A stretch of 64,000 nt of DNA from an uncultured Methylococcaceae bacterium (GCA_903857165.1 CAIODU010000056.1:1-64000); one strand, 5' to 3'. Counted from the first letter of the stretch, positions 24,323-33,744 are shown. Translations and numbers: made by a program. Notes: a model not told the origin generated them from the letters alone.

Positions 24323-24544
24323 TTACTTGCGTAATTCCTGATCCCGGTAATGGGCGTCCACCCAGCAACGCGGAAGTTCTTCGCCAGATGGGAAGAGTAG
24401 GTTTGTCTTGGGGAACTTGTCAGCTTCCCCCATCTCTTCGCCATAATGCAACCGACCGACCACGCTGGCATGGGTGGGGTTGAACAGATCATTGAGGCTT
24501 AACACCTCGACCAAATGGCCTTCACTTTTTTGTTTGAGAAACAT
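24323..24544 (-). CDS. Small conserved-looking hypothetical protein
   Basis: 73 residues from ATG 24544, preceded by AGAGGAG with 8-base spacing; the frame to 24628 is longer but has no such site. Sequence: MFLKQKSEGHLVEVLSLNDL, NPTHASVVGRLHYGEEMGE, LLFPSGEELPRCW. Resembles small hypothetical proteins of the same region in other gammaproteobacteria, as far as I recall. No function. It is divergent from the nickel-transporter-like gene, sharing a 147-base intergenic region that contains a TATAAT (24649-24654) directed at the transporter. Confidence 0.6.
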   Translation of the reverse strand: MFLKQKSEGHLVEVLSLNDLFNPTHASVVGRLHYGEEMGEADKFPKTNLLFPSGEELPRCWVDAHYRDQELRK

Positions 24545-24691
24545 GGCTGTCACTCCTCTTTTACATAAAAGCACGGGTTCACTTTGAACTCCACTTACGC
24601 AGCGGATTAGACAATAGTATCGTTCCAAAATTCGCTGCCCATTCCCGTTATAATTGACGTTTTTCCGCCTTCGACAGAAAAATTATTTATC

Positions 24692-25507
24692 ATGGAACAA
24701 CTACCTCAAGAAGGGTTGGCGCTGATTCTGCTGGTATTCGTACTCGGCATGAAGCATGGCCTGGATGCAGACCATTTGGCCACCATCGACGGGATGACCC
24801 GCTATAATGCGCCCGTCAACCCGGCATTGGCCCGCTTCTGTGGCGTTTTATTCTCATTGGGTCATGGTGCCGTGGTCGTGGCTGTCGCCACCTTTGCCAG
24901 TTGGGCCGCCAAAACCTGGACAGCCCCGGAATGGATGGAAAGCTTCGGCGTTATTACCTCTATTTTTTTCCTGTCCTTGCTCGGTTGCGCCAACCTGCTT
25001 GCCGTCCTGCGAACCCCTGCCAATCAGATCGTGCAACCCGTGGGGGTGAAGGGTCGATTTCTCGGCAGTCTGCAAAGGGCTGGCAGCCCCTCCATCATCG
25101 CTTTGGTGGGTGCATTGTTCGCGTTGTCTTTTGACACCATGAGCCAGGCGGCTTTGTTCGCGCTCAGCGCCCGGCAGGAAGGGGAATTCTGGCGCGCGCC
25201 GTTGCTGGGAGGGATTTTCATGTTTGGAATGTTGGTGACTGACGGGCTCAATGGCCTTTGGATATCACGGGTGTTACGCCGGGCGGATAGGATGGCCATC
25301 ATTGCCTCGCGGGTCATGGGCTTGACCGTCGCCACACTCAGCCTGGCGGTGGCAGCCTTGGGCGCGGCAAAATATTGTTCACCCGCCATTGGCGGTTTGA
25401 TGGAAGGCTTGGAGATGCAAACCGGCCTGGCCGTTTTTGCCGCCGTGTGCATTGCCCTTGCGGCAGGGATGCTGCTTTCCCATCGGCGGGCGGACAAAGT
25501 TGCCTGA
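24692..25507 (+). CDS. NiCoT-like nickel/cobalt transporter
   Basis: 271-residue integral membrane protein with 6-8 predicted segments. KHGLDADHLATIDGMTRYN contains the NiCoT signature (HG-DADH) that forms the metal path, and GVLFSLGHGAVVV is the second NiCoT motif. The C-terminal half (SMSQAALFALSA-type segment, GMLVTDGLNGLWISRVL) fits the family. Likely imports Ni or Co, which would feed cobalamin-related enzymes such as the adenosyltransferase at 62 kb or a hydrogenase elsewhere. The substrate is inferred. Confidence 0.85.
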   Translation: MEQLPQEGLALILLVFVLGMKHGLDADHLATIDGMTRYNAPVNPALARFCGVLFSLGHGAVVVAVATFASWAAKTWTAPEWMESFGVITSIFFLSLLGCANLLAVLRTPANQIVQPVGVKGRFLGSLQRAGSPSIIALVGALFALSFDTMSQAALFALSARQEGEFWRAPLLGGIFMFGMLVTDGLNGLWISRVLRRADRMAIIASRVMGLTVATLSLAVAALGAAKYCSPAIGGLMEGLEMQTGLAVFAAVCIALAAGMLLSHRRADKVA

Positions 25508-25602
25508 CCGTAAATCCACCCAATTATGATCGGCTTATACCGCTTTATAACTTGCCGACGACTTGGCCGGCAGTTTTTTCAAGCATTGTGGAGATCACCT
25601 TA

Positions 25603-26697
25603 ATGGACAAGAAAGCATCCCGGCTACCGTCTTGGGCGATGTGGGCAATGATGGTTGTATTGATGGTGCTAACGATCCATGTTGTGATCGAAAGCGCAGT
25701 CCAACTGTATTTTGCCAACCAGTCCGGGGCTTGGAAGTACCTCTCGGAATTCCGCGAAAAAGCCAGGCAAGCGGGGTTGAGCCTCAGCCAATACGGGCAG
25801 AAGGTTGGGCTAGACCCTTATCTGGGTTGGTGCCGGGAAGAGGCCAGGCAACACGAACCCCCGCCAACGGTTGCCAAATCCGGCACGGTTCTATTTGTCG
25901 GGGATTCTGTCACCGCCGGTCACGACGTGCGGGCGGGCGAGGAAGACTATCCCTCGCTGCTGGCTGCACAGTGGGGCAAACGCGGGGTCAAAGTGGTCAA
26001 TCTTGCTGCGCGTGGCTATGGAGTGGATCAAATGTGGCTAAAACTTCTGTTACAGGCAGGAGGCTACCATCCTGATGCCATCGTTTTCGCCTACATACCC
26101 CATGACTTGATCCGGCCTGGCAATGACTTTAATTTTGGCCTGCCCAAGCCAAGGTTCCATTTCACGGGGCCGCACACAGCACTTACTTTGGCAGAGGAGA
26201 TAGGGGAATACCATCGACACTATGATGCCGCTCGCTCCGGTTTCCACTTAAGCGGGTGGTTCGCCGGCCACTATTGGGACAATAAGGAATACTACGCGCC
26301 GGCTCTGGCAACGGATTACTTCGACCGTTTGTATCGCCACATAGGCGAAGGCTTGGCGCAAATATCACAAGAATGGAAAATACCCGTGATCGTGGTCAAA
26401 CTGACCAATTTCCGCCAGTTTAGCGGGTCTGCCCCACTCATCCTGCTGGCGGCATCAGGCTTGGTCAACCCGAAGCATCTGGACAAAGCCGATGTGCGCT
26501 ATCTGGACATGGACGACTGTGTCCCGGCCAAGGCCAAAGCCCGGGGGCTTGAGCTTGAAAAGGAATTCGCCCATCATCCAAGCCCGCCTGGCCACCGCCT
26601 GTTGGCCGAATGCCTGGGCGACTTTATGGAGCCTATTGTACTTAACCGTCTGAATGGATCGACGGTCAAAGACAGCCCTAAACCGGCAGAAAATTGA
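25603..26697 (+). CDS. Membrane-anchored SGNH/GDSL-family hydrolase
   Basis: 364 residues from ATG 25603; longer frames upstream overlap the transporter gene. One N-terminal transmembrane anchor (MWAMMVVLMVLTIHVVIESA), then an extracytoplasmic SGNH domain: VLFVGDSVTAGHDV (nucleophile Ser), AARGYGVDQMWLKL (Gly block), YIPHDLIRPGNDF (block with N-D), and HHPSPPGHRLLAE (D/H end block). Similar enzymes de-O-acetylate or esterify polysaccharides; substrate not predictable. The stop is 2 bases from the yheT 3' end (convergent). Confidence 0.8.
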   Translation: MDKKASRLPSWAMWAMMVVLMVLTIHVVIESAVQLYFANQSGAWKYLSEFREKARQAGLSLSQYGQKVGLDPYLGWCREEARQHEPPPTVAKSGTVLFVGDSVTAGHDVRAGEEDYPSLLAAQWGKRGVKVVNLAARGYGVDQMWLKLLLQAGGYHPDAIVFAYIPHDLIRPGNDFNFGLPKPRFHFTGPHTALTLAEEIGEYHRHYDAARSGFHLSGWFAGHYWDNKEYYAPALATDYFDRLYRHIGEGLAQISQEWKIPVIVVKLTNFRQFSGSAPLILLAASGLVNPKHLDKADVRYLDMDDCVPAKAKARGLELEKEFAHHPSPPGHRLLAECLGDFMEPIVLNRLNGSTVKDSPKPAEN

Positions 26698-26699
26698 CA

Positions 26700-27734
26700 T
26701 CAGCCAGAGCCATTAAGCCGGCTTTCCAACTGTTGCAGGAAAAAGCGAGGGATGCGCTCCTCCAGCCAATAGCGCGGCCGCCCCGGAATGTTTCCCGCAA
26801 CAAAACCCACATGCCCGCCTGAACGGGCGAGTTCAACATGCACGGCGGGGGAAAGCTCCTCCACTGAGGGTATGACCTGCGGAGTCATGAAAGGGTCGTC
26901 AAGCGCATGGATAACCAAAGTAGGCGTGAGAATGTCTTTGAGATACTGCCGGGAACTCGATTTTGCATAATAATCGTGAACATCGCGAAACGGATAGAGC
27001 CCGGCAATGACCCTGTCGTCGTACTGCCAAAACGAACGGATGGGGGACAAATCGCCAAGCTTGCGCAGCATGTCCGCTTCCTTGGCATGGCCCATCGTCT
27101 GCAAATGCTTGTGTTTCAGATAGATGTATTGCTTTAATTCCCGCAGCAGTCGGTTTCGGTACAGCCTTGAAAACCCCAAGTCCATCCGGCTTGAACATAG
27201 GTTCAGCAGCAGCGGCACGGAAACCGCCGCTGCGGCGAACAAATCGACATTCCGCCTGCCTTCCCCCAGCCATTTCAGCAACACATTGCCGCCCAAGGAA
27301 TAACCCACTGCCGCCAGCGGTGTGTGAGGACAGGCGTTCCTAATGTGTCGGTACAAAAAATCAAGATCGTCGGTGTCGCCAGAATGGTAACAGCGCGCGG
27401 TCTGGTTCGGTTGGCCGCTACAGCCGCGAAAATTCAAGGCAACACTGCTAAAACCCTTGCTGTGCAGGGCAACCTGCATGCCGAGTATGTAAGTCGAATT
27501 TGATGAGCCCGACAAGCCGTGTATCAGCATGACGACGGGGCGGGACGCATCGCCGCACCAGTCAATGTCGATGAAATCGCCGTCAGAAGTGGTCAGGCGT
27601 TCGCGCGTCGTGACCGGCCTCGGGGGGCGTCGCAACAAGGCGGGCCAGAGTGTCTGCAAGTGCGGGTTGTTTAGCCACCAAGCGGGCTTGAAGCCGATTG
27701 TGTTGGAAATAGGCATGTGATTCCGTAGACTCAT
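26700..27734 (-). CDS. yheT: YheT-family alpha/beta hydrolase
   Basis: 344 residues. WWLNNPHLQTLWPALLRR at the N-terminus is the YheT/EMB8 signature. The alpha/beta-hydrolase motifs follow: MLIHGLSGSS (oxyanion), VGYSLGGNVLLKWLGE (nucleophile Ser), ALDDPFMTP (acid) and GGHVGF (catalytic His). Function is only broadly known (carboxylesterase-like). ATG 27716 (MPISNTIGF) is an alternative start with no better ribosome binding site. Confidence 0.9.
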   Translation of the reverse strand: MSLRNHMPISNTIGFKPAWWLNNPHLQTLWPALLRRPPRPVTTRERLTTSDGDFIDIDWCGDASRPVVMLIHGLSGSSNSTYILGMQVALHSKGFSSVALNFRGCSGQPNQTARCYHSGDTDDLDFLYRHIRNACPHTPLAAVGYSLGGNVLLKWLGEGRRNVDLFAAAAVSVPLLLNLCSSRMDLGFSRLYRNRLLRELKQYIYLKHKHLQTMGHAKEADMLRKLGDLSPIRSFWQYDDRVIAGLYPFRDVHDYYAKSSSRQYLKDILTPTLVIHALDDPFMTPQVIPSVEELSPAVHVELARSGGHVGFVAGNIPGRPRYWLEERIPRFFLQQLESRLNGSG

Positions 27735-27981
27735 CGCTGAAGAAAAAACCTTTCGCCATACAGATTATCAGCCTTTATCTGCAATGGTTAAGCAATTCGC
27801 GCAAAAGGACAAAAAGTTTTTTGAAAGACTATATTGCGTTTCCTTGCGATTGCTGTAATGCTTTCCATCAATGTGGTCGCGCACCTCGTCCGGCAGACAG
27901 GGCGCACCCAGAGAAGAAGTGGGGATTTTGTCACGGGTTTTGCACCATCCGGTTCATACACACAATAAAAGAGGGGTAGGT

Positions 27982-28704
27982 ATGTCAAATATAGCTGGCA
28001 AGGCTTATGCGATGAATGTGATCACACCGATCAGGCCGTATACGACCTGGGTTAATAAATTCATCTTTTGGATCGCAGTAAAAATTCCGGGTACATTGAA
28101 AGGTTTGATCACCCTTTCATTGATTCACTACGCCCGTTGGGTAATCATAGGCAAGGATCAGTTCCCGCATTTGGACCCGAAGCAGCCCAAGGAAGAGTTA
28201 AATTACACCTACATGATGTTCTTCAGCAACTTCAACGGCAGTTGGGACCAGTATGTCGATTCCTTTACGTTTGCAATTCCTGGCGGGCTAGACTTGTTCT
28301 GGAAATGGAATATCCGTTATTCGAAATCGGTTCCGTTGACACCGTTTCATGATTACATCCGTTACAACCAGATCGAAACCATCCACTACTATAACGCTTA
28401 TCCACTGGCCGCATCGAATGATGTGAAGAGTGCCAAGACCGTCAAAAGTTCGCTTATCAAGTTTGAGCAGGATACACGGAATGTGAGCGGCGACAACTTT
28501 CTGAAGCTCTACAATGCATTGTTGCGCGGCTTGCAACATGACATGGGCGATATGTATCCAACGCCTATCGTCAGCATGTCGGCCCACCAAGTGGAAAGAC
28601 GGCAAAAGTGGCATGCGGCCAATCTGCCAGAAGGGGGAGCCGGCCCTACAGGTGGAACGGCGCCGAAAGAGGCACACGGGCATTCTGCTAAAAAGGGGAA
28701 ATAG
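27982..28704 (+). CDS. Hypothetical protein A of the peroxidase operon
   Basis: 240 residues from ATG 27982, preceded by GAGGGGTAGGT. MSNIAGKAYAMNVITPIRPY matches the start of the next gene's product, and YMMFFSNFNGSWDQYVD matches its YLVFSCNFHGG segment, so the two are paralogues. Residues 35-65 are hydrophobic (IFWIAVKIPGTLKGLITLSL) and may bind a membrane. The tail is Gly/Pro-rich and His-containing. The FSNFNG motif is reminiscent of a ferredoxin-like strand-helix turn, which would suit a partner of a DyP enzyme. I do not know a named family. Confidence 0.6.
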   Translation: MSNIAGKAYAMNVITPIRPYTTWVNKFIFWIAVKIPGTLKGLITLSLIHYARWVIIGKDQFPHLDPKQPKEELNYTYMMFFSNFNGSWDQYVDSFTFAIPGGLDLFWKWNIRYSKSVPLTPFHDYIRYNQIETIHYYNAYPLAASNDVKSAKTVKSSLIKFEQDTRNVSGDNFLKLYNALLRGLQHDMGDMYPTPIVSMSAHQVERRQKWHAANLPEGGAGPTGGTAPKEAHGHSAKKGK

Positions 28705-28706
28705 TC

Positions 28707-29441
28707 ATGTCAAGTAATATCAGCGGCAACGCCTACGCTTTAACCATTTTATCGCCGATCAAGGATGGATTTACGCAAGACGAAATTGCCTACGCAGACA
28801 TCGTGAGGGATCGTTTGCAAGGCTGGAACGCCGAGCATAACAGCCCGATGGCATTGGTGCCGCAAACTTACCTATGCCGCTATTTTGTGCTGGACGATGT
28901 CTACTTGGAATCCTTGCCGGGTGGGAGCGCGATAGATACACTCGTCGATTGGCTACCCTTCGTACCCGACACCTTGCGACGCTGGGCATGGCCGAAAGAA
29001 GATCACCTGAAATCTCGCTATCTGGTTTTCTCATGCAATTTCCATGGCGGGCCAAAGGCCGATCTCGACGGCTACCTGCGTGGAATGTGGAATGCGATTG
29101 GTGATCGCATCAAGGAAATCTGGGGCTATTGCCACGGTTTCGATCAAGTCGATAATGCCGATAAATTTATCGACTACATGAAAAAGTGCCAGCTTACCGC
29201 AACCTTGTTTTTCGTCGGTTCCAACGATGATCCGCTGGAAGAGCAATTGAAAGCACTCTATCTGAAGCAGGAATTCGCAAAATTCGCCATCGACAATCAG
29301 GGGCTTGATGCCGCCACAGTGAAGACGAACTTTCAGGCTTTCGTCGATCGCGTCAGGCCGTCCGAACTGGACGGGCCGACATGGAAGGCGGGTGCCTATC
29401 GGGTGGATGAATTAGTTGAGTTAAAGAAAAATAAGGGGTGA
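28707..29441 (+). CDS. Hypothetical protein B of the peroxidase operon
   Basis: 244 residues, starting 3 bases after the previous stop, behind AAAGGGGAAATAGTC. Paralogue of protein A: ISGNAYALTILSPIKDGFTQ at the start and LVFSCNFHGGPKADLDGYLR in the middle, but without A's hydrophobic segment. Later LTATLFFVGSNDDPLEEQLK looks like a second ferredoxin-like half. The DyP gene starts 5 bases after its stop. Likely made and used with the peroxidase; function unknown. Confidence 0.62.
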   Translation: MSSNISGNAYALTILSPIKDGFTQDEIAYADIVRDRLQGWNAEHNSPMALVPQTYLCRYFVLDDVYLESLPGGSAIDTLVDWLPFVPDTLRRWAWPKEDHLKSRYLVFSCNFHGGPKADLDGYLRGMWNAIGDRIKEIWGYCHGFDQVDNADKFIDYMKKCQLTATLFFVGSNDDPLEEQLKALYLKQEFAKFAIDNQGLDAATVKTNFQAFVDRVRPSELDGPTWKAGAYRVDELVELKKNKG

Positions 29442-29445
29442 TATT

Positions 29446-31101
29446 GTGACCAAACAATTAGACTTGCTAGATATCCAAGGTAATATTCTTCGTGCCTATG
29501 GTCGCTTCGGCTACCCGGTTGCCCGCTACGTATTTCTGAATGTCAGAAATACGGCCAAAGGCCGGGAGTTTGTCGGCGAGATTACCAAAAAAGTGACGAC
29601 ATCCGTGGAATGGGGGGATGGGCCGGGCAAAATTAAGCAACCCGACAGGACAGTCAATATTGCGTTCACCTACCAAGGGCTGAAGGATCTGGGTGTGCCG
29701 ATATCTTCGCTGGTTGGTTTCTCGCCGGAATTTGCCAGTGGCATGAAGGGACGCAAGGACATACTGGGCGATGACGGCCCCAGTTCACCAGAACATTGGG
29801 ATCCGATATGGCGCGGGAACCGGGAGACGCGGGAGAAGGATGTGCATATCTTCATCTCGCTGAATGCGTTGGCCGGCCAAGGTTTGGACTGGTTGACAGT
29901 TGCCGAGAAAAACCGTGACGACGCTTATGCATGGTTGTTGGATGAGATCAACAAAACTGAAGGTGGCGTGGTTTTGTTGGACGGCCATCTAGGTGATGAC
30001 GATGCCAACCTGAACTATCAAGATGTCAGAGTCGTGCTGGACAACAATGGCGTGCCCACGCCCAAAGAACATTTTGGCTACACTGATGGCATCAGCGATC
30101 CGGTGTTTGAAGGTGTGCCCTATGATGAGAGGCGCGTCAAGGGCCGAGGCAAACAAATGCCGGGAGGCACATGGGCACCGCTGGCAACCGGGGAATTCTT
30201 GCTCGGTCACGTTGATGAGGCCAAAGAATACCCACCCGCACCCGAGCCTATTCTGCTGTCGCGCAACGGCACTTACATGATTTACCGCAAGCTGCATGAA
30301 AACGTTGCCACCTTTGACCGCTACCTGGAAGAGCAGGGTTCGAAGTTCCCCGGCGGAAAAGCACTGCTTGCGGCCAAATTTGTCGGTCGCTGGCCTGACA
30401 CGGGTGTGCCATTGGTCAAAGCCCCGGATGCGGCGAGTAATGCGAAGTTCGGCGCCCAACTACTGTCACTTAATGCAGCTTTGAATGCGGCACAAAAAAA
30501 AGGTGACAAGGAGTCCGTAAAGTCCAATGAGCAAGCCATAGACGATATTCTGAGCGACTTCACCTACGACGACGACATGAGCGGTGCCAAGTGTCCGTTT
30601 AGCTCGCACATCCGTCGCATCAACCCACGCGCATCACTAGAAATGATGAACGAAGAGGGTGACAAGCCAGGTTCGTTCAAGGTCAGCAAAGATGCGTTTG
30701 ACACCCCCGGCGCACTGGCGAATCGGCGTCGCCTGCTCCGTCGCGGTTTGCCTTATGGCGAGGTCAAAGATCGCACTCGCGACGACGGCAATCACGGCAT
30801 CGTCATTATGATGGTCAATGCCGACATCAATCGCCAGTTTGAGTTCGTGCAGCAGCAGTGGGTCAACTACGGCAACGACTTCAAGGCGGGCAACGATAAG
30901 GAGATTATCTTGGGCAACCACAGTATGGATGACAATTTTCCGAGCAAGGCCGTGATCGAAGCTGACCCGGACAGTGACCAGCCGCCGTATATCCTATCCA
31001 AGATTCCCCGTCTGGTGGTGACCCGGGGCGGTGATTATTTTTTCATACCAAGCATGACCGCATTGAGGATGATTGCCCAGGGTGTGATTGATCCGACTTA
31101 A
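29446..31101 (+). CDS. DyP-type haem peroxidase
   Basis: 551 residues from GTG 29446 (AAGGGGTG upstream). Begins LLDIQGNILRAYGRFGYPVA, as in long DyPs. The distal GYTDGISDPVFEG is the GxxDG motif, with the catalytic Asp at about residue 214. The proximal His is in SSHIRRINPR (about residue 388), and RRLLRRGLPYG is the usual RRG-PYG motif. No Tat signal or transmembrane helix is visible, so it is cytosolic unless piggy-backed. DyPs oxidise dyes, lignin-like phenols and lipid or peroxide substrates. Followed by a strong terminator. Confidence 0.93.
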   Translation: MTKQLDLLDIQGNILRAYGRFGYPVARYVFLNVRNTAKGREFVGEITKKVTTSVEWGDGPGKIKQPDRTVNIAFTYQGLKDLGVPISSLVGFSPEFASGMKGRKDILGDDGPSSPEHWDPIWRGNRETREKDVHIFISLNALAGQGLDWLTVAEKNRDDAYAWLLDEINKTEGGVVLLDGHLGDDDANLNYQDVRVVLDNNGVPTPKEHFGYTDGISDPVFEGVPYDERRVKGRGKQMPGGTWAPLATGEFLLGHVDEAKEYPPAPEPILLSRNGTYMIYRKLHENVATFDRYLEEQGSKFPGGKALLAAKFVGRWPDTGVPLVKAPDAASNAKFGAQLLSLNAALNAAQKKGDKESVKSNEQAIDDILSDFTYDDDMSGAKCPFSSHIRRINPRASLEMMNEEGDKPGSFKVSKDAFDTPGALANRRRLLRRGLPYGEVKDRTRDDGNHGIVIMMVNADINRQFEFVQQQWVNYGNDFKAGNDKEIILGNHSMDDNFPSKAVIEADPDSDQPPYILSKIPRLVVTRGGDYFFIPSMTALRMIAQGVIDPT

Positions 31102-31109
31102 CTGTTTAG

Positions 31110-31138
31110 AAAAAAGCCGGCTTGTCCGGCTTTTTTTT
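31110..31138 (+). terminator. Rho-independent terminator after the DyP gene
   Basis: AAAAAAGCCGG, loop CTTGT, CCGGCTTTTTTTT: a GC stem extended by A/T pairs and eight T residues, 9 bases after the DyP stop. It ends the protein A-protein B-DyP operon and separates it from the catalase-like gene. Confidence 0.9.
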
Positions 31139-31296
31139 GCATTCATGGATATCCCCGTGGGGATGAGACGGTTCCTTCATCGGGTAATCACCAAAATGAG
31201 AATTGCTGCGTCCATAGTTGGACTTGCCGGTTGAGTCTGCCGTGTGACAGGTTCGGTAGGTTCATTGAGTAAAAAAATGTAACGAGGAATATAGAT

Positions 31297-32310
31297 ATGA
31301 CCAACAAACAACTTGCCCAAGAAACCATCCCGCCAGACGAAGCCAAATATATTGAAGATCTCGCTGAACGCTTAAAAGCGAAAATCATCAAAGACAACCC
31401 AACCGGCATTATGCGTCGCGATGCCCACCCAAAAATGCATGGTGTCGTCAAGGCGGAGTTTATTGTCGAACCCAACATTCCCCAAGAATTGAGGGTAGGC
31501 TTGTTCAAGGAACCAAAGACCTATCAGGCGTGGATTCGCTTCTCGAATCAAGATGGCAGCATAAATCCAGATATAGACCGTGACATTCGAGGCATGGCAA
31601 TTAAGTTAATGGGCGTTCCGGGGGAAAAAATCCTGGAGCAGGAAAAAAATGAACAGACCCATGATTTCATTGTGATCAGCACCAATGTCTTCGTCACTAA
31701 GGATGCGGAAGAATTCGATGACATGATCAAATCGTTTACTGGCAGTGTCTTCGCAAAAGTCTGGTTTTTCCTGACTCATTGGCGCGTGGGCTGGAACTTG
31801 TACAAATCGATGGTTAAATTCGCCAACCCGCTGCAGATTCGCTACTTTAGCACCACGCCTTATTTATTCGGTGCGACCGCAGCCAAATATTCGGCCATCC
31901 CGCACATCAATAATACGCCTGATAAAATTCCCGACAACCCGGCAGACGATTATCTGCGACTGGCAATGGTTAAACAGTTAAAAGAAGGCGAAGCGCTGTT
32001 TGACTTTGCCGTGCAATTGCAAACTGACCCCGATGCCATGCCGATTGAAGACCCCGGACATGAATGGGCGGAATCAATGTCGCCGTTCCGCAAAGTCGCG
32101 ACGATCAGGATTTTACAGCAGGAGTTTGACAGCGATAAACAGAAGGAATTTGGGGAGAATTTATCCTTCACGCCTTGGCATGCGTTGCCCGAACATCGGC
32201 CGCTGGGTGGCGTCAACCGGGCGCGTAAGGTGGTATATCGGGCTATTTCGCTGTTCCGGCACGAATACAATAAAACACCGAGGGTTGAGCCTGCCAGTTG
32301 GGAGATTTGA
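31297..32310 (+). CDS. Catalase-like haem protein (y4iL/SrpA-related)
   Basis: 337 residues, shorter than true catalases (about 480 or more). Seen: RDAHPKMHGVVKAEF with the distal His (about residue 48), WIRFSNQDGSINPDIDRDIR (haem-pocket block), HDFIVISTNVFVTKDAEEF, and HRPLGGVNRARKVVYRAIS with the expected proximal Tyr. Members of this catalase-related group may act as organic hydroperoxide peroxidases or isomerases; activity not proven. Start ATG 31297 has GAGGAATATAG upstream. Next to the DyP operon, suggesting a shared role in peroxide metabolism. Confidence 0.85.
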   Translation: MTNKQLAQETIPPDEAKYIEDLAERLKAKIIKDNPTGIMRRDAHPKMHGVVKAEFIVEPNIPQELRVGLFKEPKTYQAWIRFSNQDGSINPDIDRDIRGMAIKLMGVPGEKILEQEKNEQTHDFIVISTNVFVTKDAEEFDDMIKSFTGSVFAKVWFFLTHWRVGWNLYKSMVKFANPLQIRYFSTTPYLFGATAAKYSAIPHINNTPDKIPDNPADDYLRLAMVKQLKEGEALFDFAVQLQTDPDAMPIEDPGHEWAESMSPFRKVATIRILQQEFDSDKQKEFGENLSFTPWHALPEHRPLGGVNRARKVVYRAISLFRHEYNKTPRVEPASWEI

Positions 32311-32324
32311 TTTAAAGACGATCA

Positions 32325-33572
32325 ATGCGCTTCCTCCACGCCTCCGACCTGCACATCGACAGCCCCCTGCGCGGTCTCGACCGTTACGACGGCGCTCCGG
32401 TAAACCGGCTACGCACGGCAACCCGGGCCGCGCTTGAACGTTTAGTCGACCGGGCGCTGGGCGACCCGGTCGATTTCCTCCTGCTGGCCGGTGACATCTA
32501 TGACCGCGACTGGCAAGATTTCCACACCGGGCTGTTCTTCCGCGAGCAAATGGTGCGCTTGAACCGCGCGGGCATCCGTGTCTTCGCCGTACAGGGAAAC
32601 CACGATGCCCAAGGCGTGATTTCGCGCCAATTGCCACTGCCCGACAATGTCCATGTATTTTCCAGCAGGGTTGCGGAAACCCGGCGCATTGATGAACTGT
32701 CGGTGGCGATTCACGGGAGGAGCTTCCCCAACCGTGCCGTCGAAGAAGACCTAGTGCCCGCTTACCCCGACCCCGTGCCGGGTTTCTTTAACATTGGCCT
32801 GTTGCACACTAGCCTGAATGGCCGGCCTGGCCACGACACCTACGCACCCACCGATCTCGCCACCCTGACAGCCAAGGGTTATGACTATTGGGCGCTGGGA
32901 CATGTCCATGCGCGGGAGATAGTGTCGGAGCAACCGCGCATTGTGTTTTCCGGCAACCTTCAGGGACGGCATGCCAACGAAACCGGTGCCAAGGGCTGCG
33001 AAAGGGTTTCGGTGGAGGCCGGGCGGGTTGAATCTGAGTTTCTGCCAATGGACGTGGTGCGCTGGAGCCACCTCACTGTGAGCCTTGACGGAATTGACCG
33101 GCTTGAGGCTGTCAATGAAGCCTTCCAGTCAGCGTTGGCACCGGCATTGATTGGCGCGGCCGACCGGCTTCATGCCGTGCGCGTCACCTTGACCGGCATG
33201 ACCGGATTGCATCGGCATGAAGCCGGGCAACCAGGCACCTTGGCGGCGACGGTGCAAGCGGCGGCTCAAGATGTGGTGGAAGCAGAAATATGGATCGAAC
33301 AAGTGCGCATCGACCTGACCGCGCCGCTGGATCGGATGCAGTCGGCCCAGCGCCAAGACGCGGTAGGCGAGCTAACCCGTTTGGTTGATGGCTTGGTGGG
33401 CAACCATGAATCCATGCAGGGCTGGGCGCAATCGGCGCTGGGCGATGTCCTGTCGGCCATGCCCACGGAAGTGAGCGCCGGCGAAACCCCCAGGCTGGAC
33501 AATTTCGCTGACTTGCGGGCCTTGCTGCTGGATGCGGAAGCCACAGTGCTTGCACGTTTGGCGGACGGGTGA
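32325..33572 (+). CDS. yhaO: YhaO-like DNA repair metallophosphoesterase (SbcD/Mre11 family)
   Basis: 415 residues. All five metallophosphatase blocks are present: FLHASDLHIDSPLRGL, LLAGDIYDRDWQDF, AVQGNHDAQGVI, NIGLLHTSL, WALGHVHARE, then the nuclease capping region. In firmicutes and proteobacteria YhaO pairs with the SbcC-like ATPase YhaN to process DNA ends. The yhaN gene follows but is separated by a 140-bp mobile repeat instead of the usual overlap. The C-terminal 130 residues are helical and should contact YhaN. Confidence 0.9.
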   Translation: MRFLHASDLHIDSPLRGLDRYDGAPVNRLRTATRAALERLVDRALGDPVDFLLLAGDIYDRDWQDFHTGLFFREQMVRLNRAGIRVFAVQGNHDAQGVISRQLPLPDNVHVFSSRVAETRRIDELSVAIHGRSFPNRAVEEDLVPAYPDPVPGFFNIGLLHTSLNGRPGHDTYAPTDLATLTAKGYDYWALGHVHAREIVSEQPRIVFSGNLQGRHANETGAKGCERVSVEAGRVESEFLPMDVVRWSHLTVSLDGIDRLEAVNEAFQSALAPALIGAADRLHAVRVTLTGMTGLHRHEAGQPGTLAATVQAAAQDVVEAEIWIEQVRIDLTAPLDRMQSAQRQDAVGELTRLVDGLVGNHESMQGWAQSALGDVLSAMPTEVSAGETPRLDNFADLRALLLDAEATVLARLADG

Positions 33573-33586
33573 GGGTTTTGTTTATT

Positions 33587-33740
33587 TTCTTCACTGATGT
33601 TACGCAACGGCCTAGGATTGGAGCGTCAAAGCTTGCTTTGACAGGCGAAGCAAGCTTCGCATTTCCCGCTCTCTTGTCAAAGCAAGCTTTGGCGCTCCCG
33701 TCATCCCTCTTTCGCGTCCATGCGTAACATCAGTTCTTCA
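33587..33740. mobile_element. MITE-like inverted-repeat element with 7-bp direct repeats between yhaO and yhaN
   Basis: The element 33594-33733 begins CTGATGTTACGCA and ends TGCGTAACATCAG, perfect 13-bp inverted termini. It is flanked by TTCTTCA at 33587-33593 and 33734-33740. The interior carries GGAGCGTCAAAGCTTGC and its inverse GCAAGCTTTGGCGCTCC. The yhaN ATG lies 11 bases after the element, so no ribosome binding site of normal strength remains. The insertion lies in the joint of an operon. Confidence 0.75.
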
Positions 33741-33744
33741 GTCT

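Noticed and set aside
24545-24691. Cobalamin or nickel riboswitch before the NiCoT-like gene
   Set aside because: The 147 bases contain no B12-box or recognisable aptamer, only a TATAAT-like box.
25375-25602. Longer start for the SGNH hydrolase
   Set aside because: The extension overlaps the transporter gene and encodes Arg/Cys-rich shadow sequence; ATG 25603 leads directly into a good membrane anchor.
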